A stretch of 64,000 bases of DNA, taken from contig CAJUPW010000001.1 of NCBI GenBank assembly GCA_910588635.1, positions 1 through 64,000 on the forward strand, written 5' to 3'. The first letter of the stretch is position 1. Each line of letters begins with the position of its first letter. The notes below the pieces were generated by a model. That model made no database searches. It saw only the letters and a program-made list of their open reading frames with translations, and was not told where the DNA came from. Source of the stretch: an uncultured Oscillospiraceae bacterium. GTDB lineage: Bacteria; Bacillota; Clostridia; Oscillospirales; Oscillospiraceae. This document shows, one piece after another, positions 51,058-59,517 of this stretch. Made by a program: the position numbers and the translations under genes.

Positions 51058-53265
51058 TTATCTGATGGTGCCGTTAATCAGCTTATCCAGCATGGAATCC
51101 AGCGTGGTCATGAGCTGACAGGCGGCGGCATAGGATTTCTGGTACATCATCATACTGGTGGCCTCTTCATTGAGGTCCACGCCGGAGACGCTCTGACGGT
51201 CGTTGTCCAGGGCCAGCGCTCTGGTGGTATAGCCGTTGTAAAGGGTAGTGGTGGTTTTCTGGTCGCTGGCCAGAACGTGATTGGTGTTGTTCAGCATCTC
51301 CTGGAAGGTACCGCTGTAATACTTGGTATTGTTGGCCGCATCGCCCACCACGTCTCTGGGCTTATACTCCATCTTCTCTCCCATCAGGGTAATCATATGG
51401 CTGACGTTGCTGCTGTCGGTGGAGTGGTCCAGACCGTCGTTGTTCTCCTTGAAGCAGCGGATGCGGACCTCGCCGGTGGACCACTTCTTGGCGATGGAGA
51501 TATTGGCGGCGGTAATCCCGGTGCCGTCGTCGCCGTCGCCGCTGGTGCTGAACAGGTTGCCGCCCGCCATCTTTTCGATGCCGTGGCCATTCCCGGTGGG
51601 GGACAGGTGCTTCTCCTGCACGATTTTGACCTCGGCCCGCAGGTCCTCCGGCAGGCTGGACAGGTCCTTGCGCAGCAGGTAGCTCTTATCGTAGCCCGCC
51701 GCGGTCAGCTTGGCCACGACCGCCGCCGCGTCGCCGCCGCCGGTCACCAGGTCGCAGTTTGCCGTATTCGTTTTATACACCTCAACGCCGTTGGCGTCGC
51801 GCTCGGTCTCGTAGCCGGCGAACATGGGCTTGTTGGCCTCGTTCATGGTCTCGGCAAACTTCCGGGCCAGAGCGTCCAGGGCGTGCTGGTAGTAGGGGAT
51901 GCCCCGCTTGATGTTGGCGTCTGGGTCGAAGGTGATATCCTGCTCGCTGGCAAACTCGCCCTCCTCGGTAATCAGCTCGCGGTACGACTGGAGCGCGCCG
52001 AACAGAACGGTGTCGCCCAGGTCCACCGGCTCGCTTACCGTGTTGCCCTCCTCCTTCATGAGGTTGCCCTTTTTGTCTGTCAGGGCCTCCAGCCCCATCC
52101 ACAGGCGGTTGTCGTCCGCCTTCTTCATCGCGTTGTTGACCTGCGTCGCGGCCTCCGGGTCGCAGGTATATCCCACAATATTCCCGTCGTTATCCAGCTT
52201 TACATACGGGGAGTATTTCTCTTCAAACTGCTGGGTCAGCTGTCCCTTATAGCCCATACCCTGCAAGGTCGCCTCTCCGGCCGCGTTGTTCCACACTGGT
52301 TTGCCGCCGGCGTCCTTCAGCGCGTTCTTTTCCGAGTTGGTATATACGATCTTTCCCGCCGCCAGGTCGCTGGCCTTGCTGATGTAGCGGTTGCAGCGAG
52401 GGTCGTCGGCCTTGAAATCCGGGTTGCGCATGGGCGACATCTCAGGCATGGTGAGCTGAGTGCCGTAGACGCCCTGAATCAGCTTGATAGGGGGATTGCC
52501 TGTGCCGGCGATGGAGATATTCAGCCGTTCCACCGAGTTGAACTCATCGATCTTCTCCATATCGTACCGCACATCCACCTTGACATAGGTGGACAGCTCG
52601 TCGATGAGCAGGTTGCGGTGGTCCCGCAGCTCCAGGGCGTTGTCCCCGTAGATGCCCGCCTCTCTGATCTGCTCGTTCAGGTCCCGGATTTGGGTCAGAA
52701 TGGTGTTGACCGAGCTGACCTCCTCCTTCAGCTTATCCGTCAGGGTGTCCTTGGAGGTGACCAGAGCGTTGGCGTAGTCGTTGAACAGCTGCACCAGGCT
52801 CTCGGCAGAGGAGCGGACGTTGGTGTCGCAGGTGTCGTCGTTGGCGTTGCGGCTCAGAATCTCCAGCTGCTGGAGCAGGTCGTTGAACTGGTACTCGATG
52901 ACGCCGAAGTCGCCATCGCCGTCGCCCACCTCGTCCAGGATGTTGGAAAGCTGCTTCAGCCCGTCCAGCCGGGCCTCATAGGCCCCCACGCTGGACTGCT
53001 CGTTGCGGTATCGGATGTCCATGAAGGGGTCCCGCAGCTGGGAGGTGCCCTCTGCCAGCACGCCGTAGCCGATATCCAGATTGTAGCTGTTGGCGTAGCG
53101 GATGTTGCCGTCGGAGTGCAGCGACACCAGGTCCAGCCGCTGGCGGGTGTAGCCCTTGGTGTTGATATTGGCAATGTTGTTGCCCGTCAGGTTGAGAGAG
53201 GCCTGGGAGGCGTAAATCCCCAGCCGCGCGGCGGTGAAAGAGCCGAAAGTACCAATAACAGCCAT
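51058..53265 (-). CDS. flgK: Flagellar hook-associated protein 1, FlgK
   Basis: The first hook-filament junction protein. The 735-aa length is longer than the common 450-650 because of an enlarged central domain. The N terminus SFTAARLGIYASQASLNLTG is the conserved rod/hook motif, and the C terminus (GVDLNEEATSMMMYQKSYAAA) carries the usual ending. The gene is directly followed by flgL. AAAGGAGAAC precedes ATG 53265. Confidence 0.94.
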   Translation of the reverse strand: MAVIGTFGSFTAARLGIYASQASLNLTGNNIANINTKGYTRQRLDLVSLHSDGNIRYANSYNLDIGYGVLAEGTSQLRDPFMDIRYRNEQSSVGAYEARLDGLKQLSNILDEVGDGDGDFGVIEYQFNDLLQQLEILSRNANDDTCDTNVRSSAESLVQLFNDYANALVTSKDTLTDKLKEEVSSVNTILTQIRDLNEQIREAGIYGDNALELRDHRNLLIDELSTYVKVDVRYDMEKIDEFNSVERLNISIAGTGNPPIKLIQGVYGTQLTMPEMSPMRNPDFKADDPRCNRYISKASDLAAGKIVYTNSEKNALKDAGGKPVWNNAAGEATLQGMGYKGQLTQQFEEKYSPYVKLDNDGNIVGYTCDPEAATQVNNAMKKADDNRLWMGLEALTDKKGNLMKEEGNTVSEPVDLGDTVLFGALQSYRELITEEGEFASEQDITFDPDANIKRGIPYYQHALDALARKFAETMNEANKPMFAGYETERDANGVEVYKTNTANCDLVTGGGDAAAVVAKLTAAGYDKSYLLRKDLSSLPEDLRAEVKIVQEKHLSPTGNGHGIEKMAGGNLFSTSGDGDDGTGITAANISIAKKWSTGEVRIRCFKENNDGLDHSTDSSNVSHMITLMGEKMEYKPRDVVGDAANNTKYYSGTFQEMLNNTNHVLASDQKTTTTLYNGYTTRALALDNDRQSVSGVDLNEEATSMMMYQKSYAAACQLMTTLDSMLDKLINGTIR

Positions 53266-53292
53266 GGTAGTTCTCCTTTATCTCATCGGGCC

Positions 53293-53742
53293 TCAGGCCC
53301 GGAAATCAGTCTGGTGGATTTTGCGGTCCTCCGCCGCCTGGGCGGCGTCTCCTGCCTGTACAGCCTGCATACGCTCGATGGCCCGCAGGTTGACCTCCAG
53401 CGTGTCTCTGGCCACCTGGCTGGCGGCCTGGAACAGCGCGTACTGCCGGCGCAGCTCCTCCGCCACGCCCTTGACCTCCAGCTGGAGCTCTTCGGGGCAG
53501 CGGCTCTCCAGCTGGTTTAGGGTGGTCCCTCTCAAATCCAGAGCGGCCAGCATGGCGTCCCGCTTTTGGTCATAGCCCCGTAGGGACAGGCTGAGCACCT
53601 GCTCCCGCTTCATACAGGCCTCCACCCCGGCCAAGTCCCCCCGGGAGGCGGCGTCGTTCTTCTCTCCCTCCACCTTGGTGAGCTCCTCCAGCGTGTGGGT
53701 CAGGCTGACCAACAGTTTCAGATAATCCTGCCAGCTCGCCAT
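53293..53742 (-). CDS. flgN: Flagellar export chaperone FlgN
   Basis: A 149-aa helical chaperone for FlgK and FlgL export. Coiled-coil helices from about residue 5 to 120 are typical (LVSLTHTLEELTKVEGE). Its start follows the flgM stop codon directly, indicating coupled translation in the order flgM-flgN-flgK. Identification rests on the helical character and the gene order. Confidence 0.8.
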   Translation of the reverse strand: MASWQDYLKLLVSLTHTLEELTKVEGEKNDAASRGDLAGVEACMKREQVLSLSLRGYDQKRDAMLAALDLRGTTLNQLESRCPEELQLEVKGVAEELRRQYALFQAASQVARDTLEVNLRAIERMQAVQAGDAAQAAEDRKIHQTDFRA

Positions 53743-54048
53743 TTATTCGCCCTCCGTCAGCAGCAGCATCCGGGCCGCCGTCTCTCTGGCGTCGGGGCGG
53801 TACTCTCCGTCCATAACCTGACGGCGCAGCTCCTGCACCCTTCCGGTGGTGTTGTAGGTGCGCACCTGATGGGACAGGGCGGCGGCCAGGTCCCGGAACG
53901 CGGTGCTGGTCTCCTGGCCGGCTCTGGCGGACAGCGTGATCTGGTCGAAGCTGCTCTCCGCCGTCCGGGCGCGCTTGGTCCCGCGGCCGCGGGCGGCGCC
54001 GGCCGCAACAGGGGCGGAAGCAAAGCCTTCACGTCTTGTAACTAACAT
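53743..54048 (-). CDS. flgM: Anti-sigma-28 factor FlgM
   Basis: Holds the flagellar sigma factor until the hook is complete. The 101-aa protein has a disordered, basic N terminus and a C-terminal half matching FlgM pieces (ITLSARAGQET, VQELRRQVMDGEYRPDA). AGGAGG seven to eight bases before ATG 54048 sets the start; a longer frame to 54144 is unlikely. It opens the flgM-flgN-flgK-flgL operon. Confidence 0.8.
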   Translation of the reverse strand: MLVTRREGFASAPVAAGAARGRGTKRARTAESSFDQITLSARAGQETSTAFRDLAAALSHQVRTYNTTGRVQELRRQVMDGEYRPDARETAARMLLLTEGE

Positions 54049-54118
54049 ATTGGTAACCTCCTGAATCCTCCCCGGAGGGGAAGAACACATAGCAATTCTA
54101 AACCCTTCTGTACCATAT

Positions 54119-54145
54119 TTATCGGACTGTTTCCTGAGAAACATA
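54119..54145 (-). promoter_or_regulatory. Possible sigma-D (sigma-28) promoter of the flgM operon
   Basis: On the minus strand TCCGATAA (one mismatch from GCCGATAA) with TATG 15 bp upstream in place of TAAA. Confidence 0.4.
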
Positions 54146-54180
54146 ACATAGCGGGTAAAATTTTTTCCTTTTTCTCTCTC

Positions 54181-54225
54181 CGGAAAAAGAAACCCGGGCC
54201 GGAAAGCGGTGCTTTCCGGCCCGGG
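54181..54225 (-). terminator. Terminator of the 300-aa unknown gene
   Basis: Perfect 15-bp stem CCCGGGCCGGAAAGC, and TTTCTTTTT on the minus strand side. Confidence 0.85.
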
Positions 54226-54234
54226 CGACGGGGT

Positions 54235-55137
54235 TTACGTTAAAATATCCAGCTGCTTGTATTCTGCAATTCGTTGTTTGATCTCCTCCATGGGAATCTG
54301 GTCCCGGACGGCGGCAAAGTCGCTGGAAACGCGGGCCAGCTCCGCCTTGATCTGGGGGACCTCATACAAATCTCCGGCGCCGGTGCGGACATAGTAATCG
54401 GGCAGCAGGGCGCAGCCCACCGCGCCGCTCTCGGCCGCGGGCAGCTCCTCCGCCCCCTGGCTCACAGCGGCCAGCAGCCGCAGGTGGCTGTCGAAGTAGC
54501 CGTTGAGCTCCAGAAGGACCCCCATGCCGTTAAGGTCAAATACCTGGAGAGGAGCGCCGCCAGGGACGTCGAGCTGGCCGCCGCCGTAGAACGCCGGGGA
54601 ATCTCCCAGCTCATACAGGCCGTTGCACACGTCCATCAGGCGCTGATATTCCTCCTGGGCTGGGAGGGTCTGGAGAGACCGGAGCACCATATCCGCCGCC
54701 CAGTCCAGCTCGCCCAGCACCTGGCAGCCGGGGAGGCTGGACAGCCGCCTGCCCAGAGGAGCCAGCCGGGCAATGGAAAGCAGTCCCCACACCCGGACCT
54801 GGATGTCGCTCAATTCCCCGGCCTTCTCCTCAATTTCGGCGGGGAGGTCGTTGTAGAGCAGCCCCTCCTTGTCCTCCAGCGCGCCGATGCGGTCGGAGCA
54901 GTCGTCCATAAGCCTGTCCCCCACCTTCTCGCAGACGGCGTCGTCGGCGCTGTAAATGGTGTCCGCCCGGTGGAGCCAGAGCCGGGCGCGGTTCAGCTCG
55001 CCCTGATCCATCGCGGCCGCGCCCATTTCATAATAGGCCTTGGACAGCCCCGCCCAGTCCTTTTTCCTCTGGAGATCGGTCAGCCGCTCCTCCGGTGTTT
55101 TGGCCTCTTTCTTTCCAAATCCAAACACAGCAGTCAT
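54235..55137 (-). CDS. Uncharacterised protein with an N-terminal TPR-like region
   Basis: A soluble 300-aa protein. The N-terminal 70 residues (WAGLSKAYYEMGAAAMDQGE) look like a tetratricopeptide hairpin pair. The middle is helical and acidic, and a C-terminal part (VPGGAPLQVFDLNGMGVLLEL) may be a beta unit. No family recognised. ATG 55137 lacks a strong ribosome site within the repeat-rich upstream region. It lies alone beside the flagellar operon. Confidence 0.55.
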   Translation of the reverse strand: MTAVFGFGKKEAKTPEERLTDLQRKKDWAGLSKAYYEMGAAAMDQGELNRARLWLHRADTIYSADDAVCEKVGDRLMDDCSDRIGALEDKEGLLYNDLPAEIEEKAGELSDIQVRVWGLLSIARLAPLGRRLSSLPGCQVLGELDWAADMVLRSLQTLPAQEEYQRLMDVCNGLYELGDSPAFYGGGQLDVPGGAPLQVFDLNGMGVLLELNGYFDSHLRLLAAVSQGAEELPAAESGAVGCALLPDYYVRTGAGDLYEVPQIKAELARVSSDFAAVRDQIPMEEIKQRIAEYKQLDILT

Positions 55138-55207
55138 CTCCTATTCTATTTTGGGATATCTGACCGCATTATAAGCCCGGAGGCCGGGACTGTCAATGCA
55201 GAAAAAA

Positions 55208-55273
55208 GTAGGGGCCGCCGCCCTCGGCGGCCCGTTTCAAATCCGGCGGGTCGCCCAGGGGGGCGACCCCTAC
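55208..55273. repeat. Dispersed palindromic repeat, copy 3
   Basis: GTAGGGGCCGCCGCCCTCGG to GGGCGACCCCTAC, about 66 bp with a shorter centre than the other two copies. Confidence 0.8.
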
Positions 55274-55295
55274 GGTCAAGCCCCACAGGATATCT

Positions 55296-55607
55296 TTACT
55301 TAAATCTCACCGCCGTGCCGTAGGCGATCACCTCGGCGGCCCCCTGCATCACGGCGGAGGAGCCGTAGCGGATGTTGACCACAGCGTCGGCCCCCAGGGA
55401 CTCGGCCTCGTCCACCATGCGCTTGACGGCGATCTGACGGGCCTCGTTGAGCATCTCGGTATAGCCGGTGATCTCGCCGCCCACCAGGGTTTTCATGCCG
55501 GCCATAAAGTCCTTGCCGAAGTTCTTGGACTGCACCACCGTGCCCTTTGCCATGCCCAGCACCTCAAATTCCTTCCCAGGGATGTAGTCGATGTTTACCA
55601 GCAGCAT
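55296..55607 (-). CDS. YbjQ family protein (heavy-metal-binding-like)
   Basis: A 103-aa protein of the YbjQ/UPF0145 family, thought to form pentameric metal-binding-like beta barrels of unknown role. GADAVVNIRYGSSAV is the conserved C-terminal piece, and VVQSKNFGKDF the middle. AAGGAGGAAA precedes ATG 55607. It follows the mini-membrane genes by 26 bp and is probably co-transcribed. Confidence 0.82.
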   Translation of the reverse strand: MLLVNIDYIPGKEFEVLGMAKGTVVQSKNFGKDFMAGMKTLVGGEITGYTEMLNEARQIAVKRMVDEAESLGADAVVNIRYGSSAVMQGAAEVIAYGTAVRFK

Positions 55608-55633
55608 AATATTTTCCTCCTTCATAAAATAAA

Positions 55634-55891
55634 TCAGTATTTTTTGGCTTCCTCCAGCTCGCCCTTCTCAATCTCCCGCACCCGCTGCCACAGGGCGGCG
55701 AAGGTGAAGGGAATGGTAATCAGATCGGCGATGGCCAGAAACAGCATCAGGCCGGCCAGCCATTCCGGCGGACTCATGGTCCGCAGCCAGAGCAAGGCGG
55801 CCACTGTCAGCAGCTGGAGCAGAGTGCTGACCGCTACAGACCGCACCGCCGCCCGCTTTTCCGCCCGGCGGTCAATACTTTTTGGCCTCAT
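55634..55891 (-). CDS. Mini membrane protein B of the MerR cassette
   Basis: An 85-aa protein with a basic N terminus and two predicted helices (about 24-42 and 45-65). It ends ALWQRVREIEKGELEEAKKY, nearly the same tail as the two preceding genes of the cassette. Its ATG 55891 lies inside the coding tail of the preceding gene, overlapping it by 20 nt. AAGGGAGG in that tail is its ribosome site. It is unlike any family I can name. Confidence 0.65.
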   Translation of the reverse strand: MRPKSIDRRAEKRAAVRSVAVSTLLQLLTVAALLWLRTMSPPEWLAGLMLFLAIADLITIPFTFAALWQRVREIEKGELEEAKKY

Positions 55892-56126
55892 CCTCTTCGC
55901 CTCCCTTGACCTCCTTCCACCGCTGATACAGGGCAATGATGACCCCCACCGCGACGGCCAGGTAGATAAACGCGGTGAATAGAATCACCCCGGTGGCGAA
56001 GGGCTCGGTCAGACCGCCGAAGTAGCCGGTCAGCATGGCTCCGGTGAGCAGGAACATGAACCCGGCCACCAAAACGGTGATGACCACCGCCCCGGCAAAG
56101 CCCTTTCCTTCAATAGTTTTTCGCAT
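55872..56126 (-). CDS. Mini membrane protein A of the MerR cassette
   Basis: An 84-aa protein with two predicted helices (about 10-32 and 42-66). It ends ALYQRWKEVKGGEEDEAKKY, a tail shared with the MerR gene and the next mini gene. ATG 56126 lies inside the MerR tail, overlapping by 17 nt, where the KGEEDDA codons supply GGGAGAGG as ribosome site. The MRKTIEGKGFAG start is basic. Function unknown. Confidence 0.65.
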   Translation of the reverse strand: MRKTIEGKGFAGAVVITVLVAGFMFLLTGAMLTGYFGGLTEPFATGVILFTAFIYLAVAVGVIIALYQRWKEVKGGEEDEAKKY

Positions 56127-56760
56127 CGTCTTCCTCTCCCTTCTGAATTTCCTTGATCCTTTGGAACAGGGCCAGCAGCACTCCCAGGATGACCACCCCG
56201 GGGATGGCCGCCAGCACCGCAACCAGCGCCAGAGGCGGGGCGTCGGCGGGGTCCACGGTGAAGCCCCACACCATCAGCGCGATGATGCCGGCCATCAGGC
56301 CGGTGGTGAGCAGCGCCATGACAATGGCGCCCGCATACCGGACGGGCTTCAAGTCGTTCTTCTGCTTGTCCTGGAAGGTGGCGCCCGCCTGCTCCAGCCG
56401 GTCCATCTCCTCCAGCAGCCCGGCGGCATCCAGGGCGTTCAGCCGCTCCTCCCGGTCCTTCAGGGACTGGCAGAGCTGGATAGACTGCTCCAGACTCTTC
56501 CGCTCCCGCTCCAGTGTGACCAGATGGCGGCGCATGCCGTCGGCCACCGTGCCGCCCGCCTGCATCCTTCTGATTTCCTCCAGAGGCACGCCCAGCTTGC
56601 GCATGAGCTTGATCTGCCGCAAGGCGGCCACCTCCGCCTCGCCGTAGTCCCGGTAGCCGTTCTCGCTGTTGCGCCGGGGGGACAGCAGCCCCTGTTCCTC
56701 ATAGAAGCGGATGTTCTTTTTGGTGATGCCCACCTGGGCCTCCACCTCGTTGATTTTCAT
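56110..56760 (-). CDS. MerR family regulator with C-terminal membrane segments
   Basis: A 216-aa transcription factor. The N-terminal MerR winged helix (NEVEAQVGITKKNIRFYEEQ, then GLLSPRRNSENGYRDY) is followed by the coiled-coil dimerisation helix (about 80-130). Two membrane helices follow at about 141-165 and 176-198, rather than a ligand-binding domain. It ends with ALFQRIKEIQKGEEDDAKNY. Membrane-tethered MerR members are unusual. It is first in a nested operon with two mini membrane genes and a YbjQ gene. GGGGGAGGG lies before ATG 56760. Confidence 0.8.
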   Translation of the reverse strand: MKINEVEAQVGITKKNIRFYEEQGLLSPRRNSENGYRDYGEAEVAALRQIKLMRKLGVPLEEIRRMQAGGTVADGMRRHLVTLERERKSLEQSIQLCQSLKDREERLNALDAAGLLEEMDRLEQAGATFQDKQKNDLKPVRYAGAIVMALLTTGLMAGIIALMVWGFTVDPADAPPLALVAVLAAIPGVVILGVLLALFQRIKEIQKGEEDDAKNY

Positions 56761-56832
56761 GGGCCCTCCCCCTTTCTGAGGCTACCTTACACCTTCCACA
56801 AGGGGGAAGGTCAAGAGGTTTTTAAATTTTTT

Positions 56833-57537
56833 TCAGGTTCCATCCCCTGTAAGGTCGGTCCGCGGCCGTCCGCGCGAAATTTCCGTGACCGTCAGCCGCT
56901 CCCCCTCCACCCGGAATTTCACCTCCAGCCCGGAGAAGGACATGCCGTACGTCCGGTCCGGGTCGTCCTGATACCGGGGCCGCGGGTCCTGGGCCAGCAC
57001 GGCCAGCAGGCCGGCCCGCTTGTCCTCCGTGACGGCCTCCAGCAGCTCCTGGGGGCAGCTCACCTCCAGGCCGTCCTCCCTGGGGGCGGAGGCAAAGCCT
57101 CCCACGGCGCCGGGCCTGCAGTCGGCGTAGGGCAGATAGGGCTTGATGTCGTAGATGGGGGTGCCGTCCATCAGGTCGGCCCCGGCCACGATGAGGACAG
57201 GCCCCAGCTCCCTGTCCTGCCTGACCTCAATCAGCCGTACGCAGCTCAGGCCGATGGGGTTGGGTCGAAAGGGAGACCGGGTGGCGAACACCCCCAGCCG
57301 CTTGTTCCCGCCCAGACGCGGGGGCCGGACGGTGGGGGACCAGCCCCGGGATTGGGAGAACTCCCAGAGCAGCCACAGGTGGGAGAAGCCCTCAATCCCC
57401 CGCAGGGCGCTGGCGTCCCGGTATCCGGGGGCAAAGACCACCTGGGCGGCGAGCTCCTCCACCAGGCCGCTCTGCCGGGGAATACCGAATTTTGTCGCAA
57501 AGTCGCTTCTGATGTGGGCGATGGGGGTCATCTCCAT
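56833..57537 (-). CDS. trmO: tRNA t6A37 N6-methyltransferase TrmO
   Basis: Methylates the N6 of t6A37 in tRNA(Thr), and complements the MtaB modification elsewhere in the window. The 234-aa protein shows the TrmO/YaeB features IAHIRSDFATKFGIPRQSG, WEFSQSRGW and RSPFRPNPIGLS. CGGGAGGG lies eight bases before ATG 57537. It lies downstream of the CBS-domain gene by about 50 bp, same strand. Confidence 0.9.
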   Translation of the reverse strand: MEMTPIAHIRSDFATKFGIPRQSGLVEELAAQVVFAPGYRDASALRGIEGFSHLWLLWEFSQSRGWSPTVRPPRLGGNKRLGVFATRSPFRPNPIGLSCVRLIEVRQDRELGPVLIVAGADLMDGTPIYDIKPYLPYADCRPGAVGGFASAPREDGLEVSCPQELLEAVTEDKRAGLLAVLAQDPRPRYQDDPDRTYGMSFSGLEVKFRVEGERLTVTEISRGRPRTDLTGDGT

Positions 57538-57589
57538 AAAAAATCCCTCCCGTACCTTTATTATAAGGCACAGGAGGTCGTTTGTCCAA

Positions 57590-58018
57590 TCAGCGGACGA
57601 TAATATTTTCCGAAATCTCGCACAGGGCCTGGGCGGCCTCCATGTCGAACCGGCCGCTGCGGGCCAGGTCGGACAGGGAGATCACCCCCACCAGCCTGCC
57701 GCCCTCCACCACAGGCAGGCGGCGTACCTGGTGCCGGGACATAAGCCGGGTGGCCTCCCGGCAGTCGTCCCCCGGGGCGACGGTGGCGCAGGAGCGGGTC
57801 ATGATATCCCGCACCGGGGTCTGGGCCGGGTCCTCCTCGGCGGCAATGCACCGCAGGACGATGTCCCGGTCGGTAACCATTCCCCGCAGCCGGCGGTCCG
57901 CTCCGCACACGGGCAGCGCCCCAACGTTGTGCCGGCTGATGAGCCGGGCGGCCAGCGCCGCCGAGGAGGTTGGCTCCACCGTCACCGCGCTGGGATTCAT
58001 CAAATCCTTTACCTGCAC
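57590..58018 (-). CDS. CBS-domain protein
   Basis: A 142-aa protein made of two CBS domains that bind adenosyl ligands (ATP, AMP, SAM). It shows VKDLMNPSAVTVEP and DIMTRSCATVAPGDD as the two repeats, and the conserved GVISLSDLA end. GTG 58018 is preferred because AAAGGGTGG lies five bases upstream; the ATG at 58081 would add 21 poorly conserved residues. The partner protein is unknown. Confidence 0.82.
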   Translation of the reverse strand: MQVKDLMNPSAVTVEPTSSAALAARLISRHNVGALPVCGADRRLRGMVTDRDIVLRCIAAEEDPAQTPVRDIMTRSCATVAPGDDCREATRLMSRHQVRRLPVVEGGRLVGVISLSDLARSGRFDMEAAQALCEISENIIVR

Positions 58019-58093
58019 AAAAACCACCCTTTCGGTAAAAATTGGCTTATGGCCAGTTTGCCCGAAAGGGCGGTCCTTCATACTATTATCCGA

Positions 58094-58315
58094 TTATTTT
58101 TTATCCTTCTCCCACAGAAGGTATGTGCAGACCGCGATAACGGACGCAGTATATAAAATCGCGCCGATCTGCATCCGGTCAACATCGTATCCGGGCAATA
58201 TCACATGGTCGGAAATATAAATCGTGGTCAACACCCCTAACGCCAGGACCGCCGCGAAGATCAAACAGCATATCACGATTTTTCGAATCAAACTATGCTT
58301 CTTGAAAAATATCAT
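58094..58315 (-). CDS. Small membrane protein
   Basis: A 73-aa protein with two predicted helices (about 12-33 and 47-66) and a basic start (MIFFKKHSLIRK). It is AT-rich compared with the trmO-CBS genes. No family recognised. It may belong to the HTH-controlled cluster. Confidence 0.5.
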   Translation of the reverse strand: MIFFKKHSLIRKIVICCLIFAAVLALGVLTTIYISDHVILPGYDVDRMQIGAILYTASVIAVCTYLLWEKDKK

Positions 58316-58326
58316 GTTATTTCCCC

Positions 58327-58483
58327 CTATGGAGTATAGCTGACCTCAAGTTGTGCAGTATAATCTTCCTTTTTTGCAAAAACGTTAGGCGTAATAGAAG
58401 CAACCGCATCCTTCACAGAAATAGATAAAGAAGGATCAAATGATATGCCCACACCCCAATCACTGCGGCTCGTTACAGGTCGT
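58327..58483 (-). pseudogene. Orphan C-terminal fragment of a lost gene
   Basis: An open frame on the minus strand that ends at TAG 58327-58329 and reads DWGVGISFDPSLSISV then ITPNVFAKKEDYTAQLEVSY. It begins after an in-frame stop inside the neighbouring gene and has no start site. It is probably the remaining tail of a secreted-protein gene. Confidence 0.4.
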
Positions 58484-58922
58484 CCCCGCCGGCGGATTCA
58501 GGACGGTAGAAAAGCAGCAAGGCAAGTACCTCCAAAACAGCCCCGTAAGTGATGGACACATACAACAAATTGCAGTCATTGAATGGAAGAGGGATATCGA
58601 CATGAATGTACACATAGAGGAAGATTGGAATCAGAGTATATACAAAGAAAATCGCGCCAACGACCAATCCCACCTTCATAAACGCTGCGTACTTTTTATG
58701 CCAGATATATTCCGCTTCCAGCAGAAGGGTGCCTTGCTTGTTGAAGAGTAGAGATTGCAAGGAGTAAAACAAAATGAGCAATATCAGTGCGTTGAAGTCC
58801 AGGAGCTTGAACCTGGGGAAAAAAGACAGGATAAATAGACACATATCCAGAATCAGCGCTGCGGCCTGAATAGACCTTTTATCCCCCCATGCCGTCAGAA
58901 CGCGCTGTGTTTTTTGCCACAT
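58473..58922 (-). CDS. Membrane protein of the HTH cluster
   Basis: A 149-aa protein with four predicted helices (about 17-36, 43-60, 83-103 and 122-138). No motif or family was recognised. The C terminus reads RPESAGGDDL. It is moderately AT-rich, between genes for secreted proteins, and has the same orientation as the HTH gene at 60406. Confidence 0.55.
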   Translation of the reverse strand: MWQKTQRVLTAWGDKRSIQAAALILDMCLFILSFFPRFKLLDFNALILLILFYSLQSLLFNKQGTLLLEAEYIWHKKYAAFMKVGLVVGAIFFVYTLIPIFLYVYIHVDIPLPFNDCNLLYVSITYGAVLEVLALLLFYRPESAGGDDL

Positions 58923-58978
58923 TCTAAATACCTCCTAACCGCAGTTTACACTACAATCAACTCGGAACGGAGCGGTCT

Positions 58979-59461
58979 TTAATGGTCCACAGTAACAGTG
59001 ATGTGGTGCGGAGGATTTCCCGAAGAGCTATCAGCGGCTTGGAAGCTAATTACAAATTCTACTTGTCGCAATTCTATATCTACTTTACCGGTCAAAAGGT
59101 GCTCTCTATAGTGGATAATGTCCCTTGATTCGATAGTATAAGTCCCCACATCTATGTTGTCCCAGTTATTGTTTCTAATAAACTTTTGCACCAGGGAAAC
59201 CGAGGCATCAGGAAAAAAGACATCTGGAAGCCTTGCTCCCATAATACCAAATATTTTATTTTCTATGAACGTATATTGTTTAGAGTCCGTCGCTGTTACG
59301 TTGAAGGAACCGGTAGTCTCCCAGGGGGTCTTCACGGTATAATACTTAAATCTGTCACCTACATAAGGTTCAATTTCGCTGGCTGACGCAGGAAAGAAAA
59401 GTGTTGTCAACATAGCCATAGCCATAACGGCGCTGAGCAAATGCTTCATTGTCTTTTTCAT
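58979..59461 (-). CDS. Secreted protein of unknown function, 160 aa
   Basis: A signal peptide (MKKTMKHLLSAVMAMAMLTT, cleavage near SASA) is followed by a beta-rich domain of about 130 residues, without cysteines and with the end PPHHITVTVDH. GGAGAAT precedes ATG 59461. Unrecognised. It is 57 bp after the next secreted gene and likely co-transcribed with it, downstream of the HTH gene. It has AT-rich codon use compared with the flanking core genes. Confidence 0.6.
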   Translation of the reverse strand: MKKTMKHLLSAVMAMAMLTTLFFPASASEIEPYVGDRFKYYTVKTPWETTGSFNVTATDSKQYTFIENKIFGIMGARLPDVFFPDASVSLVQKFIRNNNWDNIDVGTYTIESRDIIHYREHLLTGKVDIELRQVEFVISFQAADSSSGNPPHHITVTVDH

Positions 59462-59517
59462 TTTTATTCTCCTTTATTATAACATAGTTTTCATAAAAAT
59501 CAATCATTTTCATTTTG

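Noticed and set aside
51277..53520. 747-aa plus frame opposite flgK
   Set aside because: Antisense shadow; flgK and flgN on the other strand have family motifs.
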